Positions 63,094-64,000 of a stretch of 64,000 bases of DNA are shown piece after piece. Made by a program: the position numbers and the translations under genes. Positions within the stretch are counted from its first letter, which is position 1. Every line of letters begins with the position of its first letter. The stretch comes from Lysinibacillus sp. FSL W8-0992 (GTDB lineage Bacteria > Bacillota > Bacilli > Bacillales_A > Planococcaceae): positions 3,038,001-3,102,000 of the forward strand of contig NZ_JBBOZQ010000001.1 of the NCBI RefSeq assembly GCF_038008685.1, written 5' to 3'. Under the pieces are notes generated by a model, which searched no databases, was not told where the DNA came from, and worked only from the letters and a program-made list of their open reading frames with translations.

Positions 63094-63740
63094 TTTTCAT
63101 CGCCTCGCCATTCCAGTTGTTCTTTCCTTCTTAAGTTGGAACGGTTTGCAAATTCAATTTCCATTTGAAGATGATCGATATCGTTTGAAAGTGCATCTTT
63201 CAAGTCAATTTGAAATGTAGAATTTAAATCCGATAACGTTTCGCGCGTTTTTGATAATGTCACTTGGATTTCTTTATCTTTGACAGGTTGCTTTGATAGC
63301 ATTGTATACTTATCAGTTAATTCAACTGCAGAAGGGAGGTGCGCATAAAAAAACGGCTCCACATTGTAAAACTTTTGCGGATCAGTTTTTACAATTTTAA
63401 CGATATTTTTTGAAATACGAGTCATTTCGAGTAATTGTTTAAAAGCAGAAACTGAACGTACGCGTAAATAGTTTTGACTTAATGTTTGAATATGCTTGTT
63501 TGCTGTTGAAAGCTGTAGTTCTATATGTTTGTACTCATCCTTCGAAATACCTGCTATATGCATAACTTTTCTTTTTTGATTATGTTTTAGCAACGTTGTA
63601 CTCGTTGCATATGTTCCAGCGAACAATAAACCACCAAGGAAGTATCCTGGATTTGCTGCAAACGCTGTAATAGAAACAGTTGATAGAGAAATTAAAAGGC
63701 TAGCGGTATGTCTAGAGAAAAACTGTCCTATACTGAGCAT
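63090..63740 (-). CDS. xpaC: XpaC-like protein
   Basis: This gene encodes 216 residues. An N-terminal hydrophobic region (about 10-50, two short spans) is followed by a helical cytoplasmic domain (GISKDEYKHIELQLSTANKH, LRVRSVSAFKQLLEMTRISK) like XpaC, first named for 5-bromo-4-chloroindolyl phosphate hydrolysis in B. subtilis. AGGAGGAAG precedes ATG 63740. It forms an operon with telA. A plus-strand frame starting inside it is not accepted. Confidence 0.85.
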   Translation of the reverse strand: MLSIGQFFSRHTASLLISLSTVSITAFAANPGYFLGGLLFAGTYATSTTLLKHNQKRKVMHIAGISKDEYKHIELQLSTANKHIQTLSQNYLRVRSVSAFKQLLEMTRISKNIVKIVKTDPQKFYNVEPFFYAHLPSAVELTDKYTMLSKQPVKDKEIQVTLSKTRETLSDLNSTFQIDLKDALSNDIDHLQMEIEFANRSNLRRKEQLEWRGDEK

Positions 63741-64000
63741 AGTTTCTTCCTCCTTGCTTTTCAGTATGTCTATCTTCTAATACGTAATAATCGACATAAA
63801 GTTTCATTATTAATAATTGTACTTATATTAATTTTACTGCTGTTTGCTAAGTTTCTCAATGAATACACCTGCGCAAAAGCTCCAAACTTGCCTAATGGTG
63901 TACTTATAACCTTTATAGTATGTTCGATTTATAAAAAGACCATTACCAATAGTCCGTTAATCTTAAGTTTTTCTTGCGATTAAAGGGAAGTAGAAAAAAA
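63741..64000. other. Right edge, no supported gene
   Basis: This stretch contains the ribosome binding site and presumably the promoter of xpaC on the minus strand. A plus-strand hydrophobic frame (to 63983) has no start with a ribosome binding site outside xpaC. Confidence 0.4.

Noticed and set aside
63708-63983. 91-codon hydrophobic frame on the plus strand at the right edge
   Set aside because: Its start lies inside xpaC in antisense and has no ribosome binding site.

Overview
The window looks like the chromosome of an endospore-forming, low-GC Gram-positive rod, most like Lysinibacillus or a close relative in the Bacillaceae/Caryophanaceae. The reasons are AT-rich DNA, strong AGGAGG-type ribosome binding sites, frequent GTG and TTG starts, a gerK-type spore germination operon, a WapA-like YD-repeat protein and a lysine riboswitch. 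The genus is inferred from gene content; no 16S or tRNA gene is present.

Layout. (1) 1-4260: a graveyard of polymorphic-toxin material. It holds the tail of an RHS protein with a pretoxin HINT domain and a frameshifted toxin tip, a likely immunity gene, a small lipoprotein and several broken immunity-like genes. (2) 4804-13542: a catabolic cluster with a PucR-type regulator, two tiny XapX membrane proteins, a biuret-hydrolase-like isochorismatase-fold enzyme, the three oxamate carbamoyltransferase subunits (AllH/DUF2877, AllF/FdrA, AllG/DUF1116), carbamate kinase and a cupin. Together these would phosphorolyse an N-carbamoyl compound and make ATP from carbamoyl phosphate. (3) 14287-24730: a secreted 1631-residue WapA-like toxin with its immunity gene, followed by silent cassettes. 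Each of the two better-preserved cassettes repeats the 3' end of the RHS core, carries a different 128-residue toxin tip and is followed by its own small candidate immunity gene. A bare toxin remnant with a membrane gene lies between them and a decayed core copy ends the array.

(4) 24750-41789: mixed genes. These include a PP2A-type phosphatase, a FadR-type regulator with a CynX-like transporter, a ProP-like symporter, a flavin reductase-like protein, many small membrane or hypothetical proteins (several broken), an amidase with a SPOR domain, a CtpB-like protease, a CobW GTPase and a secreted CAP protein. (5) 41969-45497: germination receptor operon gerKA-KB-KC. (6) 45566-53520: MATE transporter, stand-alone MurG, GNAT acetyltransferase, PAS-GGDEF diguanylate cyclase and an ArlRS-like two-component system. 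(7) 53753-57911: odhAB. (8) 58251-61195: a lysine riboswitch with terminator upstream of an amino-acid ABC importer, which points to lysine as the substrate. (9) 61196-64000: a palindromic intergenic repeat, a 31-residue membrane peptide gene, a DUF6501 gene and the telA-xpaC pair.

The two most interesting parts are the silent toxin-tip archive behind the WapA-like gene and the carbamoyl-transfer cluster, whose real substrate cannot be read from the sequence. No CRISPR array, rRNA, tRNA or complete insertion sequence was seen. All family assignments come from reading the sequence and from memory, with no database search. Start sites were chosen by Shine-Dalgarno spacing and are often downstream of the longest possible start.
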